Under the pieces are notes generated by a model. The model ran no database searches. It was not told where the DNA came from and saw nothing but the letters and a program-made list of their open reading frames with translations. Below are positions 45,176-55,809 of a stretch of DNA of 64,000 nucleotides, piece after piece. The first letter of the stretch is position 1. Every line of letters begins with the position of its first letter. Position numbers and translations under genes: made by a program. The DNA is from Sorex araneus (lineage: Eukaryota > Chordata > Mammalia > Eulipotyphla > Soricidae). The stretch is taken from contig NC_073303.1 in the NCBI RefSeq assembly GCF_027595985.1, positions 100,898,320 to 100,962,319 on the forward strand. The letters run 5' to 3'.

Positions 45176-45489
45176 TTCAACTGCACTGCTTTAAAGGACT
45201 GCTTTCTAGCATCTCTTTTAAGACAAGTTTCCTGAGTACAAAGCCTATGCCCATCTTTTTAGCTACACATTTTCCCCACCAAGCTCATTATCTGACTCAA
45301 AAATAATCTAAACCAAAATATGCTAACTTTTTCTATGGGAGTTGCTCAATTCTGATTATGCATTAGTTTGCAGTAATTAGTTTGCAGTCTGAAAGCATGA
45401 GAGGAAAAAAAGGTTAAAATTAAAGAAATTGGAAGCATTGTATGTTACTTTGTAACATATTATGTTACTGTGAAACTTTTCAAATCAAG

Positions 45490-45516
45490 AGAGTGATGCA
45501 GAATCTCCAGATCCTG
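45490..45516 (+). mobile_element. Unidentified retrocopy, 5' piece
   Basis: 27 bp between the outer target duplication (GAAACTTTTCAAATCAAG, 45472-45489) and the inserted L1. Joined in the original element to 46520. Confidence 0.65.
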
Positions 45517-46506
45517 GAAGATGCAGATTAAAACAACAATGAGATATCATTTCACATCACAGAGACTGGCTCACATCCAAAACAACAAAAGCAACCCGTG
45601 TTGGTGTGGATGTGGGGAGAAAGGGACTCTCCTTCAGTGCTGGTGGAAATGTCGACTGGTTCAGCCCTTTTGGAAAACAATATGGACAATTCTCAAAAAA
45701 TTAGAAATTGAGCTCCCATTTGACCCAGCAATACCACTTCTGGGAATATATCATGGAGATGCAAAACAAGTATAGTAAAAATGACATCTGCATTTGTATG
45801 TTCATTGTAGCACTGCTTACAATAGCCAAAATCCAGAAAAAAACCAGAGTGCCCAAAAACAGACGACTGGTTAAAGAAACTTTGGTACATCTACACAATG
45901 GTACATCTACACAATGCAGCTGTTAGAAATGATGAAATCATGAAATTTGTATGTACGAGGATCAACATGGAAAGTATCGTGTTAAGTGAATGAGTCAGAA
46001 AGAGAGAGACAGACATAGAAAGATTTCACTCATCTGCGGAATATAAAGTAACAGGGTGGGAGACTAACACCCGAGAGTAGTAGAGATAAGGACCAGGAGG
46101 TCTGCCTCACAGCTTGGAAACTGGCCTCACATGCGGGGAGAAAATGCAGCTGAGATAAAGAAGAGAACACCAAGTAGAGGATGTTGGGAGGACCCATTTG
46201 GGTTGAAAGCTGTGTGCCGAAAGTAGACCATAGACCTAACATGAAGGCCACTCAATACTTCTATTGCAAACTACAACACCCCAAAAGAGATAAAACAAAA
46301 GGAAATGCCCTGCCACAGAGGTAGGGTGGGGTGGTGGTGGATGGGGTGGGGGTGGTTGGAGGGATACTGGGAACATTGGTGGAGGAGAATGGGCACTGGT
46401 GGAGGGATGGGTAAACAATCACTGTATGACTGAAATGCAAGCATGAAAGTTCATAACTTTGTCAGTGTACCTCACGGTGATTCCGTAATGAAAAATTAAA
46501 AAAAAT
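45517..46506 (+). mobile_element. L1 LINE nested in a retrocopy
   Basis: ORF2 C-terminus with intact Cys-rich motif (CWCGCGEKG...QCWWKC, final Cys present, H to Q change) and 3' UTR of the 32/62 kb lineage, ending 'ggtgattccgtaatgaaaaa'. Target duplication AATCTCC[A/T]GATC at 45502 and 46507. A duplicated 'ggtacatctacacaatg' near 45887-45916 is a small internal tandem error. Confidence 0.95.
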
Positions 46507-46519
46507 AATCTCCTGATCT

Positions 46520-47196
46520 CGTGCCAGGCTGTCTTCACAGGGGACCCTCAGAGGGGGACGGGTTGAGTTTCTTTTCTGCCCCAAGTAGAGCCCTGGCAGA
46601 AGAAAAATCTCCAGAACCCAGCCACAGCCATGTTCAAGGCCACTCTCTACATGGTTGGATGAGCCTCATGCATGAAGTAACCAACAGAGGAACCCAGGTA
46701 TGCGGGATTCGTGGCTGAGATCTCCAAGCCTGCTCAGATGGGGACAGGACTGGGCCTCCTCCTCCCAGATCCCCAGTTTTCCAGTAGGTTGGCAGTCACA
46801 CCCACAAACTTCCCCCTGGTGCTGTGTAATCTCATCAATGGCCAAGATCCAGAGACTATAAAATGAAGTTCCCAGAAGAGAGCGACACAATTTTTCCTGG
46901 AGAGGGCAGCTGCATTTGCCGCTGCACAACCCCTTATACACTAGCCCTCTGATTTACCCAAAGCAGCACACATGTGTTTGGTTTTAACATTCTTGCTTAT
47001 ATTCTCTTATATATGGGCTTAAAGGGCCCCAGAATGAAATCAACAACCTTTACACATTTATCATGTAAATAAACCTTCACTCTTTATCGTGGCGTGAAGA
47101 TGCTTTTTGGTTGGGAGGGTGTTTGAATATTATCTATAATGAACTATTGTGAACTACTTTATGAAAATAAAATGTATAAATATTGCAAAAAGAAAA
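46520..47196 (+). pseudogene. Unidentified retrocopy, main part
   Basis: About 680 bp with no SINE or L1 homology that I recognise. It ends in AATAAA-type signals (47082 and 47165 regions), a 20-30 base spacer and an A-rich tail (aaaaagaaaa). The outer duplication GAAACTGTTCAAATCAAG (47197-47214) matches 45472-45489 at 17 of 18. This makes it an L1-mobilised transcript copy. Frames of 65 to 91 codons match no family I know. It could be a 3' UTR-rich processed pseudogene, a retroposed non-coding RNA, or an undescribed non-autonomous retroelement. Confidence 0.6.
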
Positions 47197-47214
47197 GAAA
47201 CTGTTCAAATCAAG

Positions 47215-47634
47215 TGTCCTGGAACACTCTAGGGACAGGAATATATAGAAAGTAGTTTTTACTTTGAGAATTTATTACTACTCTCTTCAGTATCTTCTGT
47301 ATTGGAAGGTTTAATAATGTAAATAGGTTATAAAGACTTCTAAGTTACTTAGAACTTAACTCTTAGATCATATGGGATCTTATGTCATCTACTGTTTCAT
47401 GGTTCTTTCAGAGATATCATTTACAGCGAAGAGCTTTCATTGGTTTAAAGACATTCTTCACAGGAAGGTTGAAGAAGTGATTATGAAACATATTAGAGTG
47501 TCTGATAAAATATCCTCAGTGAATATTCTATTTATTTATGTGATGATTATGTCTCCTACTAAATGTTATTTCTCTCTGCTTCATTTTTTGCTATAAATTT
47601 ACATGGCCTCTGTTATCTGAGATCAAACACTACC
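47215..47634. other. Unique AT-rich sequence
   Basis: Nothing recognised. Confidence 0.35.
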
Positions 47635-47765
47635 AGTGTATGTTTGAACAAGTTTTTTGATCTCTTCTCAGTTTTTATATCTGTGAAATAGGAATAGCAA
47701 TGACACTTCCCTTTGAGCTTTATAGTGAGGATTCAATGTGATATAATGGGTGCCTGAAATACGAA
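47635..47765 (+). mobile_element. MIR fragment
   Basis: 'ttttgatctcttctcagttt', 'atctgtgaaataggaatagc' and 'gtgaggattcaatgtgatat' follow the MIR core. Confidence 0.68.
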
Positions 47766-48435
47766 AAACAATTCAAAGTGTTATTAATGCTAACATTTTA
47801 TATAATATTATTTCTAAGGTATTAAGGGCAGAGTTTTTGATGTTTCAGAGTGTACACATGGACCAAAATGATGTGTTTAAGAATATAAATAAATGTACAT
47901 AAAAGTAATAAATAATAGTTTTCAATTTGCCTTTTTCTGTTAAATTTTCAACTCATAATTATGAGAATTCCTAATCTCAAACTATCTACTTAAAGATTAA
48001 TATGATACTATTCTGAACAATTTCCTATACACTTAAGATGATAAAAGGAATGTTAGTCAGTGTTGGTTGGGGTAAGATTAGGGAACTAATGTATACTGAG
48101 TTGAATCTGGATCATAAGGTGAAGGGTTGATGATAGGTCAGGGTCAGAACCTTGGAGAGCTCTGAGAAGACACAAGGAAGTCCTTTAGACAAAGCAGGGC
48201 CCAGTATCTGTAATGGCCATGTGGGAATGGGAAGGGTTTTACCCTTTTCTGTTTTTGCTTTTTCATTAACTTCTCTGCTGCTACTGGAGATTGCTTGAAG
48301 AAAAAGAAATGCTATACTATAAAACAAGCTTCTCTTTTGCCTTGGAGATGCTGTGAAAATGATCTACCTATGATCTAGAACATATTATTTTGAGGTCTTA
48401 GGAGAAGTTTCCTTTGGAGTTATGCTAAACAAAAA
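47766..48435. other. Unique AT-rich sequence
   Basis: No gene or repeat recognised. Confidence 0.4.
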
Positions 48436-48447
48436 CTTCTGTGTTTC

Positions 48448-48970
48448 GACATCGAAAGATTGCACTCATGTGGAATATAAAGTAGCTGAGAGGTACAAGC
48501 TTACAATGTTGTGATTTCTGGCAGATATTTCTCTGGACTTAGTTACTAAAATACAGAAATCCAAACCCGTGTGGCTGCTAGTGCGGCCTCTCGACCTCAT
48601 ATCTCTTCATTCTCAGCAATGGAAAACAAATGATCAAATGCTTCCTTTTCAGCAGGTCGACTTTAGGGGGGAGAAACTCCAAATCAATAATAGTAAATTT
48701 TTTGTTGAAATATTGAATGTAATCAAAGTAAAGTGAAAGTAAAGTGAAATTTACCAGTTACACATGCGGGGTGGGGGGCTGGGGAGGTGGGGGGGAGGGG
48801 GGGAGGTATACTGTGATTCTTGGTGGTGGGATATGTGCACTGGTGAAGGGATGGGTGTTTGAGCATTGTATAAATGAGACTTAAACCTGAAAGCTTTGTA
48901 ACTTTCCACATGGTGATTCTATAAAAGAATAAAAAATATATAAAAAAAGAATTTCAAGATTAAAAAAAAT
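48448..48970 (+). mobile_element. L1 LINE 3' UTR (lineage B)
   Basis: Begins at the very end of ORF2 (catcgaaagattgcactcat) and contains the lineage B 3' UTR with 'agtaaagtgaaagtaaagtg' and a long G-rich tract (48767-48806). It is flanked by CTTCTGTGTTTC duplications (48436-48447 and 48971-48982). Its tail has two A runs separated by 'gaatttcaagatt'. Confidence 0.95.
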
Positions 48971-48982
48971 CTTCTGTGTTTC

Positions 48983-49299
48983 TTTGTTTTACAGATGTAA
49001 ACTGTGTTTTTTTTTCTGAATGTTTCTTACCTAGAGAACTCAGAACACCTATCCTATCTTATCTATAATGAAGAAGTGGGTTTTTATGACAGTATTGTTT
49101 ATGTTCTTTTCCCTTTTAGATATACTGATTCCTTTATCTCTTGTAATCCATTACTTTGCATATTTATGTTTTCTTTAGTTGTTTTAAAAATTTTAATTTG
49201 ACAATTTAATTTGATATATTTTGTATTTATATCCTCAAATATTTTATGAAGTAAGTTGTGCTCTAAAAGTAAATCAAAACATAGATGTTTAACACTCTT
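48983..49299. other. Unique AT-rich sequence
   Basis: Possibly the start of the following old L1, too diverged to call. Confidence 0.3.
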
Positions 49300-49870
49300 A
49301 AAATAGATTTAAAATAGATCTACCATGTGATTTAAAATTTCACTGCTGGGTATCTATCTGAAGAAATAAAAAACACTAAAATGAAGTGATATACACACAC
49401 ACCTATGTTTACGACAGTATTATTTACAATAGTTAATATATGAAAATAATCCACTCCTGAAACACAAAATTAGATAAAAATATATGAAGGTAAAGATACT
49501 TATAAACAATGGAATACTAGCCTGCTGTAATAAAAGATGGAATCTAGTCTGTTATAAAAGATGGAATCTAGTCTGTTGTTACAACTGGGAGGTAAATCTA
49601 ACTGAAACAAGTCAGAACAAAAAAAGATAAGTATTAGGTGTTGTTGCTTACAGAATGAGGCAAAACATGAAACAGAAAAAGGCAAATGAAAATAAACACT
49701 CAGATTCTGGTCATGGAACTGAAGGTACTAGAAGGTTGGATGAGTGAAAGATTGCAGGAACACCAAAGAAGTGTAAAGAGGGACACTGCCACTTTGAATG
49801 TGGTCGTAGTATGGCAACAAACATTAGAATGGTTGTGAAATTGTAGTTTCAAAATTCTCAGTCTCATAAA
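49300..49870 (+). mobile_element. Old L1 ORF2 tail and 3' UTR
   Basis: 'ttcactgctgggtatctatc', 'cctatgtttacgacagtatt' and 'aaacaatggaatactagcct' match old L1 ORF2, followed by a diverged 3' UTR. Confidence 0.75.
49532..49580 (+). repeat. 24-bp tandem duplication in old L1
   Basis: 'aaaagatggaatctagtctg' occurs twice in a row. Confidence 0.92.
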
Positions 49871-49927
49871 TCCATGTTTCTTCAATAAAACAAACACACA
49901 AACAAGCATCAAACAAATGTGCTTTCT

Positions 49928-50760
49928 TTTTTCTTTTTGTTTTCATCTTTTAAAAAAAATTATTTTATTGCATCACCATGAAAAAAATACAAAGCTTTCA
50001 GATTTAAGTCTCAGTCAGATAATAATTAGCCCCCCATCCCTTCACCAGTGCACATGTTCTATCACCAAGAACCCCAATATATCCCCTTCCCGCCAACCTC
50101 CCAACTAAGTAGCTAATGATCTTTACTTTATTCTCTCTATACTTTGAATACATTCAATATTTCAATAGAGAACTCACTATTATTGTCTGGAATTCCCCCC
50201 CCCCCCCACAATCAGGCCTGCTGAAAAGGCATCATTTAATAATTTGTTTTCCATTGCTGAGAGTGAATACTCTATGAACTGTTGCGGCCACACAGTTTTG
50301 GATTTCTGATATTTAAGCTCAGTTCACAGTCTAGATGCATTTCTGTAAGAAGCCGCTCTGGGTGTTAAAATGGGTTAGAAGACCTCTTGGATCATAGTCT
50401 TTAGGAGTAGAGGGTCTGTTTCGTGAGTGGCAGCTCCGGATCTTATCTGGGCAGAGGGTGTGCCGGTTACGCCCCCTTCTCATGATCACCTATGAGCCAC
50501 ATCACTGCAAAACTCATACCTCTGGGTTGGGAGTCTTAGGAGGTGGCTCCCACCACATGGATGCTGCTGCTGCCACCATTTTCCGAGGAGAAAAACAGAG
50601 TGGAGAGGGAAAATCCCTCCCCGGTCGGCACGGAGTTGTAGCACAGTTCACAGTCTAGATGCATTTCTGTAAGAAGCTGCTCTGGGTGCCAAAATGGGTT
50701 AGAAGACCTCTCGGATCATAGTCTTTAGGAGCAGAGGGTCCATTTCCCTCACAGCAGCTT
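49928..50760 (-). mobile_element. Composite L1-tailed element with repeated 5' monomer
   Basis: Complete insertion of 833 bp, flanked by a perfect 14-bp duplication (CAAATGTGCTTTCT at 49914-49927 and 50761-50774) with an L1-type site (TT/AGAAAG in element sense). In element sense the 5' part holds about 1.3 copies of a 324-bp monomer. Shared segments are at 50323-50442 and 50645-50760, with 'gggttagaagacctct' offset by 324 bp. The monomer includes an 'aaaatggtggcagcagc' stretch. It is fused to a lineage B-like L1 3' UTR and A tail. All of ORF1 and ORF2 is missing. It could be an L1 whose 5' UTR was spliced or deleted onto the 3' UTR, or a non-autonomous family. Confidence 0.8.
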
Positions 50761-50787
50761 CAAATGTGCTTTCTAACAAGAGTACAT

Positions 50788-51014
50788 CACTGTCACTGTC
50801 ATCTCGTTGCTCTTCGATTTGCTCGAGCGGGCACCAGTAATGTCTCCATCGTGAGGCTTGTTGGCATATCAGATACACCATGGGTAGCTTGCCAGGCTCT
50901 GCCGTGTGGGCGAGGTACTCTTCAGTAGTTTGCTGAGCTCTCTGAGGGGGGTGGAAGAATCGAACCTGATCGGCTGCATGCAAGGCCTTACCCAATGTGC
51001 TATTGCTCCAGCCC
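50788..51014 (-). mobile_element. Type II SINE
   Basis: Reverse-strand copy with head 'gctattgctccagccc' and terminal 'cactgtcactgtcatctcg'. There is a deletion around 'ttgttactgtttttgg'. Target duplication AACAAGAGTA[C/T]AT at 50775 and 51015. It sits immediately beside the composite element. Confidence 0.94.
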
Positions 51015-51027
51015 AACAAGAGTATAT

Positions 51028-51325
51028 AGGTAGGGAAAACAAAGCATCCCAGGGCCTAGGGATAATATGTGTGGATAAACAGCAGCATCCACACCATCAG
51101 GCAGGGTCAAACCATAAGTGCGATTTTCCATGATAATTCTCCAAATTTCTTGATTATTATCTAAGATTACAATGTTCTCACTTGTATAAACTACCTCTCT
51201 GATTTGAATTAAGTTTGATCTTTTTGTTTAAGTTTCCTGCTTAAACATAAAGATTTTGTCTTTGTCTTTCCATTGACATTGTATTACTAACCCATTTCTA
51301 GCTCCTAGTTCTTAAACTCATATTT
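51028..51325. other. Unique sequence
   Basis: Nothing recognised. Confidence 0.35.
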
Positions 51326-51338
51326 AATATTGAATCTA

Positions 51339-51907
51339 TGTACTATGCAGCTGTTGGGAAAGATGAAGTCATGAAATTTGCTTATAAGTGGATGGTCATG
51401 GAGAGTATCATGCTAAGTAAAATGAGTGAGAAAGAGAGGGACAGATATAGAATGATAGCACTTATTTGTGGAATATAAAATGATGTAATATGAGACTGAC
51501 ACCCAAGGACAGTAGAGACAAGGGCCAGGAAGAATGCTCCATAGTTGGAAACCTGCCTCATGAGCTAGGGTTGAAGTCAGAGCTAGAATAGAGAAGGGAT
51601 CATGAAGTCAATAATTGTTGGAGGGATTAGTCGGTATGGGAGATGTGTGCTGAAAATAGATAAAGGACCAAACGTGATAACACTCAGTATCTTTATTGCA
51701 AAGCATAATGCCCAAAAGTAGAGAGAGAGTATGGGGGAAATTGTCTGCCATAGAGGCAGGGGAAGGATTGGAATGGTAGGGGGTAGGTATACTGGGAACA
51801 TTGGTGGTGGAAAATGTGCACAGCTGGAGGAATGAGTGTTTGATAATTGCATGACTGAAACTCAAACATGAAAGCTTGGTAACTATATCTCATGGTGATT
51901 CAATAAA
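51339..51907 (+). mobile_element. L1 LINE 3' end (lineage A)
   Basis: Last ORF2 codons (tactatgcagctgttgggaa) plus the lineage A 3' UTR ending 'ggtgattcaataaaa'. Flanked by AATATTGAAT[C/T]T-type duplication (51326 and 51908), with a TTT/AATATT site. Confidence 0.94.
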
Positions 51908-51920
51908 AATATTGAATTTG

Positions 51921-52289
51921 TGTTTATTTCTTCCTCAGTCTGATTTCTATAATTGACTCACGTAAATAATTATACTTCTGACCTTTATTCCAAGCATTCT
52001 AATACTTTTTTGTTCAAGATTATCTTCCAGTTTCAGACTCCATTCCTGGTCATAACACTTCTGGATATATAGTCAAATTAATTCCACAGTGTCTTCATGT
52101 CTGCTTTAAAGAAGAAACTAGGAATGATGGCTATTTAATTCAAAGGAATGCAGCTGGTACTTGGGAAACCTTAACATCTCCTCATAAGATTTTAAATACT
52201 AGAAGAATGAAAATCAAGTAGCCCAAGTAGCCTCAATGTAGTGTTATTCATAGCAACTACTCAATAATAATATATATTTAAAGTATAAT
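51921..52289. other. Unique AT-rich sequence
   Basis: Nothing recognised. Confidence 0.35.
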
Positions 52290-52297
52290 AGTTTATG

Positions 52298-52401
52298 ATA
52301 TTCGATATGCCAAAAACAGTGACAAGAAGTCTCACAATGGAGATGTTACTGTTGCCCGCTCGAGCAAATCGATGAACAATGGGACGATAGTGCTACAGTG
52401 C
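52298..52401 (+). mobile_element. Type II SINE, 5' truncated
   Basis: Only the last 104 bp: 'attcgatatgccaaaaacag' to 'gatagtgctacagtg'. Short flanking AGTTTATG (52290 and 52402). No A tail. Confidence 0.9.
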
Positions 52402-52409
52402 AGTTTATG

Positions 52410-53182
52410 GTTTAGAATACTTACACCCACTCACCCCCAATTTGGTCCACATGTACAGATGGCATTTATAGCAACATCCTGGATGAGAATAACTGAGTCC
52501 CAAAGATATTAACTGATTTACCCACAGTCAACATAAGCAAGAAATAATGAATGCTTAGTTTATGAGCACAGAGATTTTCTTTTCAAAGTCATTCATCTAA
52601 TATTGGTTACATAGATATGTTTGAAGAGAAGGGAGAGAGCTATTTTGGGGAAAAAAACAGGTGATGCATTCATGGCTTTCTGAAAGTGTGAGAAAATCTT
52701 TAAAATATTGCTTGGCTTCTCAAGAATTGGTGTCACACAAATACCACACTAAAAGGTGGGGGAAAGTCTGTATAGCCTGATGTTGAGGAGACTTGTTTAT
52801 AGGAAAAATTCTTGCTCTTCTTTAATGATGCCATTACTAAAGAAGGATAAGCATATATTATTACACTTTTACCTATTCTGGCAATTAAGATTGTAATCTG
52901 GATGACTACTAGAGCTTGTAATGAGATTATATCCTTCTATTAAAAGCATGATCCAATGCAGTAATAAAGAACACTTCGGTTCTACTTAGTATTCTATTGA
53001 TCTTAGGGGGAGGTGCTAAAAGACATTAAAAGGCATCCTAAGTGAGAAAGATTTACACAAGAAGATTATAATGTCAAAAATCCTTATAATTAAATATACA
53101 TAATTTGGGGGCGTTTTTTCTAATTAACTTTTCTAGGTCTGAAAATCCTTTTTATTAATTATTTTTGCTACAATATCCTTTA
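52410..53182. other. Unique AT-rich sequence
   Basis: Nothing recognised. Confidence 0.4.
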
Positions 53183-53201
53183 AGCAAACAATATAATTTT
53201 T

Positions 53202-53367
53202 TTTCTTTTTGAGTCACAACCGGCAATGCAGAGGAGTTATTACTGGCTCATGTACTCAGGAATTACTCCTGGCTGTGCTCAGGGGACCATATGGGATGCT
53301 CGAATTGAACCTGGGTAGGCCACATACAAGGCAAATGCCCTACCTGCTGTGCTATCCCTCCAGCCCC
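53202..53367 (-). mobile_element. SOR-type I SINE
   Basis: Complete reverse-strand copy. Perfect 19-bp duplication AGCAAACAATATAATTTTT at 53183-53201 and 53368-53386. In element sense the site is TTTT/AAAAA, an ideal L1 target. Confidence 0.97.
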
Positions 53368-53386
53368 AGCAAACAATATAATTTTT

Positions 53387-53639
53387 AAAAGTCTACAGAA
53401 CCAATAATGAAATAAATATTCCCTTTGATGCATTTAAAGGTACTTGACAAATTCTCTAAGTACATTATGATGATGTTATATTTTCCAGAATTATGAGAAT
53501 CATTACAAAATGTCAAATATGCATTTTGATTTTTTTAACTTAAAAGGTGTTCAACTGTTATCAAAATAATTTTTGGGGTATTAAGAAGGCAAATGGTAAT
53601 AAACTTATCTCAGACATGCTTACTAGAAAAAAAGTTCTT
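53387..53639. other. Unique AT-rich sequence
   Basis: Nothing recognised. Confidence 0.35.
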
Positions 53640-54590
53640 TTGTTTCTGTTTGTTTTTTATTTATTTTAAATAATTTATTTTAAAAAATTCGAATATCCAT
53701 GGGATAGATCATTACAAAGCTGTTCATGATTGGGTTTCAGTAATACAATGATACAATAGCCATCCCTCCACCAATGTACATTTCCCACCACCAATGTCCC
53801 CTGTTTCCCTCCCACCATCCCCCCAAACCCCTCTTCACAGCCCTAGCTTGCCTCCATTGCAGGCTCTTTTCTTCCTTCTCTTTCTCCTTTTTGTGCATTA
53901 TGTTTTGGAATACAGGTACTAAGAGGCCATTGTGTTTGTTTAGGGCATTCAGAATTTTTATCAGGAAGGTAAGGCTGGAGTAGCTTTTTGAACAGGGTGG
54001 TAGCTTTGGGATGTGGACATGACTGCCGAGGCTTCCAGAAGCACCGGGAGATGGAGGGAGGTAGCTCATCCAGATCCTGAGAAAGCCTGGAGATTTCAAT
54101 CACAAAACCCACATGCCCACTTTTTTAGCAGATTATATCTCGGTGACGTCTGTCCTGAGATGGTGGAGTCCAGCGGGGGACATAGTTGTGCATTTGGATT
54201 GTGGACGCAAGTGGCTGCTGGGGGATCTGCTTGGGTGGGCACCAGGCTGAACTGTGCCCTCTGATTTACCCTGGTCTGTTCAGCCTTGCACAGCTTTGAA
54301 ATTAACTGTGGCTTTTGATCTCTTTCAAGATTTATTTATGGGTCTCTGAAGCAAGGCCAATACATGAGCTTGTCTAGCTGAGTTGGAGGTGGTTTGTGGA
54401 CAAAGCACACACATACTTAACTGTTGGCCATTTTATTTCTTGAGAAACTGGGTCCTGAGTTGTTGGAGTCCAGCCAGGGACACAGTGGCAATTCTGGGGT
54501 ATCAGAAAGCCTGAAGACACTATCAGGTTGCTGATGCACTTGTCTCACAGGTATAGGTTGACCTGCTGGGAGCACTACACCCCCTGGTTT
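53640..54590 (-). mobile_element. Second composite L1-tailed element with internal repeat
   Basis: In element sense (minus) the 3' part resembles an L1 3' UTR (ccaccaatgtccc, ccatccctccaccaatgtac on plus) with an A-rich tail near 53650-53690. The 5' part, about 54000-54590, is not ordinary L1. It has an imperfect repeat at 300-bp spacing: 't[g/t]tggagtccagc..ggaca' at 54161 and 54461, with 'agaaagcctg.aga' at about 54081 and 54505. Borders are approximate and no clear duplication is visible, so it is older than the element at 49.9 kb. Confidence 0.6.
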
Positions 54591-55490
54591 TTGTTTTTAA
54601 TGAGTAAATTTGAGGATACAACGAGTCTGAGGAGATCTATATAAAATGACTCTTTAAAATGTCTTGAGATCTTTCTTTTTCTCTCCTCTTTGATTTCTTG
54701 TTTATTTTTATCTATCTCCCCGTCTTCTTGCTCCCCCACCACCCTCTCTCTCTGATGTGTTGTCTTATTCCCAGACCATTTTACCTACACAGTGCTGGCT
54801 GGTCCTGGTCACCCCATATTTATTTTCTGTGCATTGCCAGTGTTATTTTATACAAAAACAGAGCAAACTTATGATTTTTCTAAAAAAATCTAATGAAAAA
54901 CTTCTTTTTCCTGGCTTGGATTGCATATGTGCTTTGTGGACGTTCTCTGAGATCTTGCAGGTACGGGTCCTAAGTCCTCCACAGATAAAAAACCAAGCAA
55001 ACAGAATTTTGGATTCTTTTCTTATGCAACCAATGATGTATGATTTACAGAAACAATGTGCTTGCCTCCTTGAATTCCTTCCAAACAAAACATTTTTTAT
55101 TTTCTTAAAGCTTTCTTATATTTTAAGCTAGAGTAGTCATGGATATCTATCTTTACTACTATCACATTTATTTAATATTTAATTCCTGAGGTTACCTTAT
55201 TCTACCTTTTATTCCCCTCATCCTATTCCCCCACACTACCTTTCTCTCAATTTCTATTCTACTGTTTTAGTCAAGGACCTAACTATTCTTTACTAGGATT
55301 ATTGCAGAAGACCCTCCCCCCCAAATTGGGTTTCTTTTCTTGTCAAATATCACTCACTCAGTTTGTCCCTTTTTTCTGTGTGGCAACTCTGCAGAAGCAC
55401 AGAGCATGCATAGCATTTCCAACACAAAGGTGATTCCTTTGTATTTTATGGAGAATGGATTCCATAAAAGTATTTTATACACCAAAACAC
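54591..55490. other. Unique sequence, no gene seen
   Basis: A 124-codon plus-strand frame (54757-55131) matches no family I recognise and carries an antisense frame of 81 codons. Pyrimidine-rich stretch near 54665-54755. Confidence 0.4.
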
Positions 55491-55499
55491 ATTCTTGCT

Positions 55500-55745
55500 G
55501 GCTGGAGCGATAGCACAGCGGGGAGGGCGTTTGCCTTGCACACAGCCAACTCAGGTTTGATTCCTTCACCCCCTCTCGGAGAGCCCGGCAAGCTACCAAG
55601 AGTATCCTGCCTGCACAGCAGTCTGGCAAGCTACCCGAGGTGTATTCGATATGTCCAAAACAGTAACAACAAGTCTCACAATGGAGATGTTACTGGTGCC
55701 TGCTGGAGCAAATCGATGTACAAGATGACAGTGCTACAGTTCTAT
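55500..55745 (+). mobile_element. Type II SINE, complete
   Basis: Plus-strand copy of 246 bp: head 'gctggagcgatagcacagcg', type II body and terminal 'gacagtgctacagttct'. Target duplication ATTCTTGCT (55491-55499 and 55746-55754). No A tail. Confidence 0.96.
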
Positions 55746-55809
55746 ATTCTTGCTACTCGGTGTGGACCTTCATGGTATGATGTTATTTGTTGCCTATTTC
55801 GTTCCCATT

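Noticed and set aside
46520..47196. A coding gene in the unidentified retrocopy
   Set aside because: Frames are short on both strands and no family is recognised. Flanking duplications point to retroposition.
50323..50760. 324-bp repeats as a retroviral LTR pair
   Set aside because: No TG...CA ends, primer-binding site or polypurine tract. The flanking duplication lies outside the L1-type A tail.
54757..55131. 124-codon frame
   Set aside because: No family resemblance. Contains low-complexity Lys/Ser stretches and is mirrored by an antisense frame.
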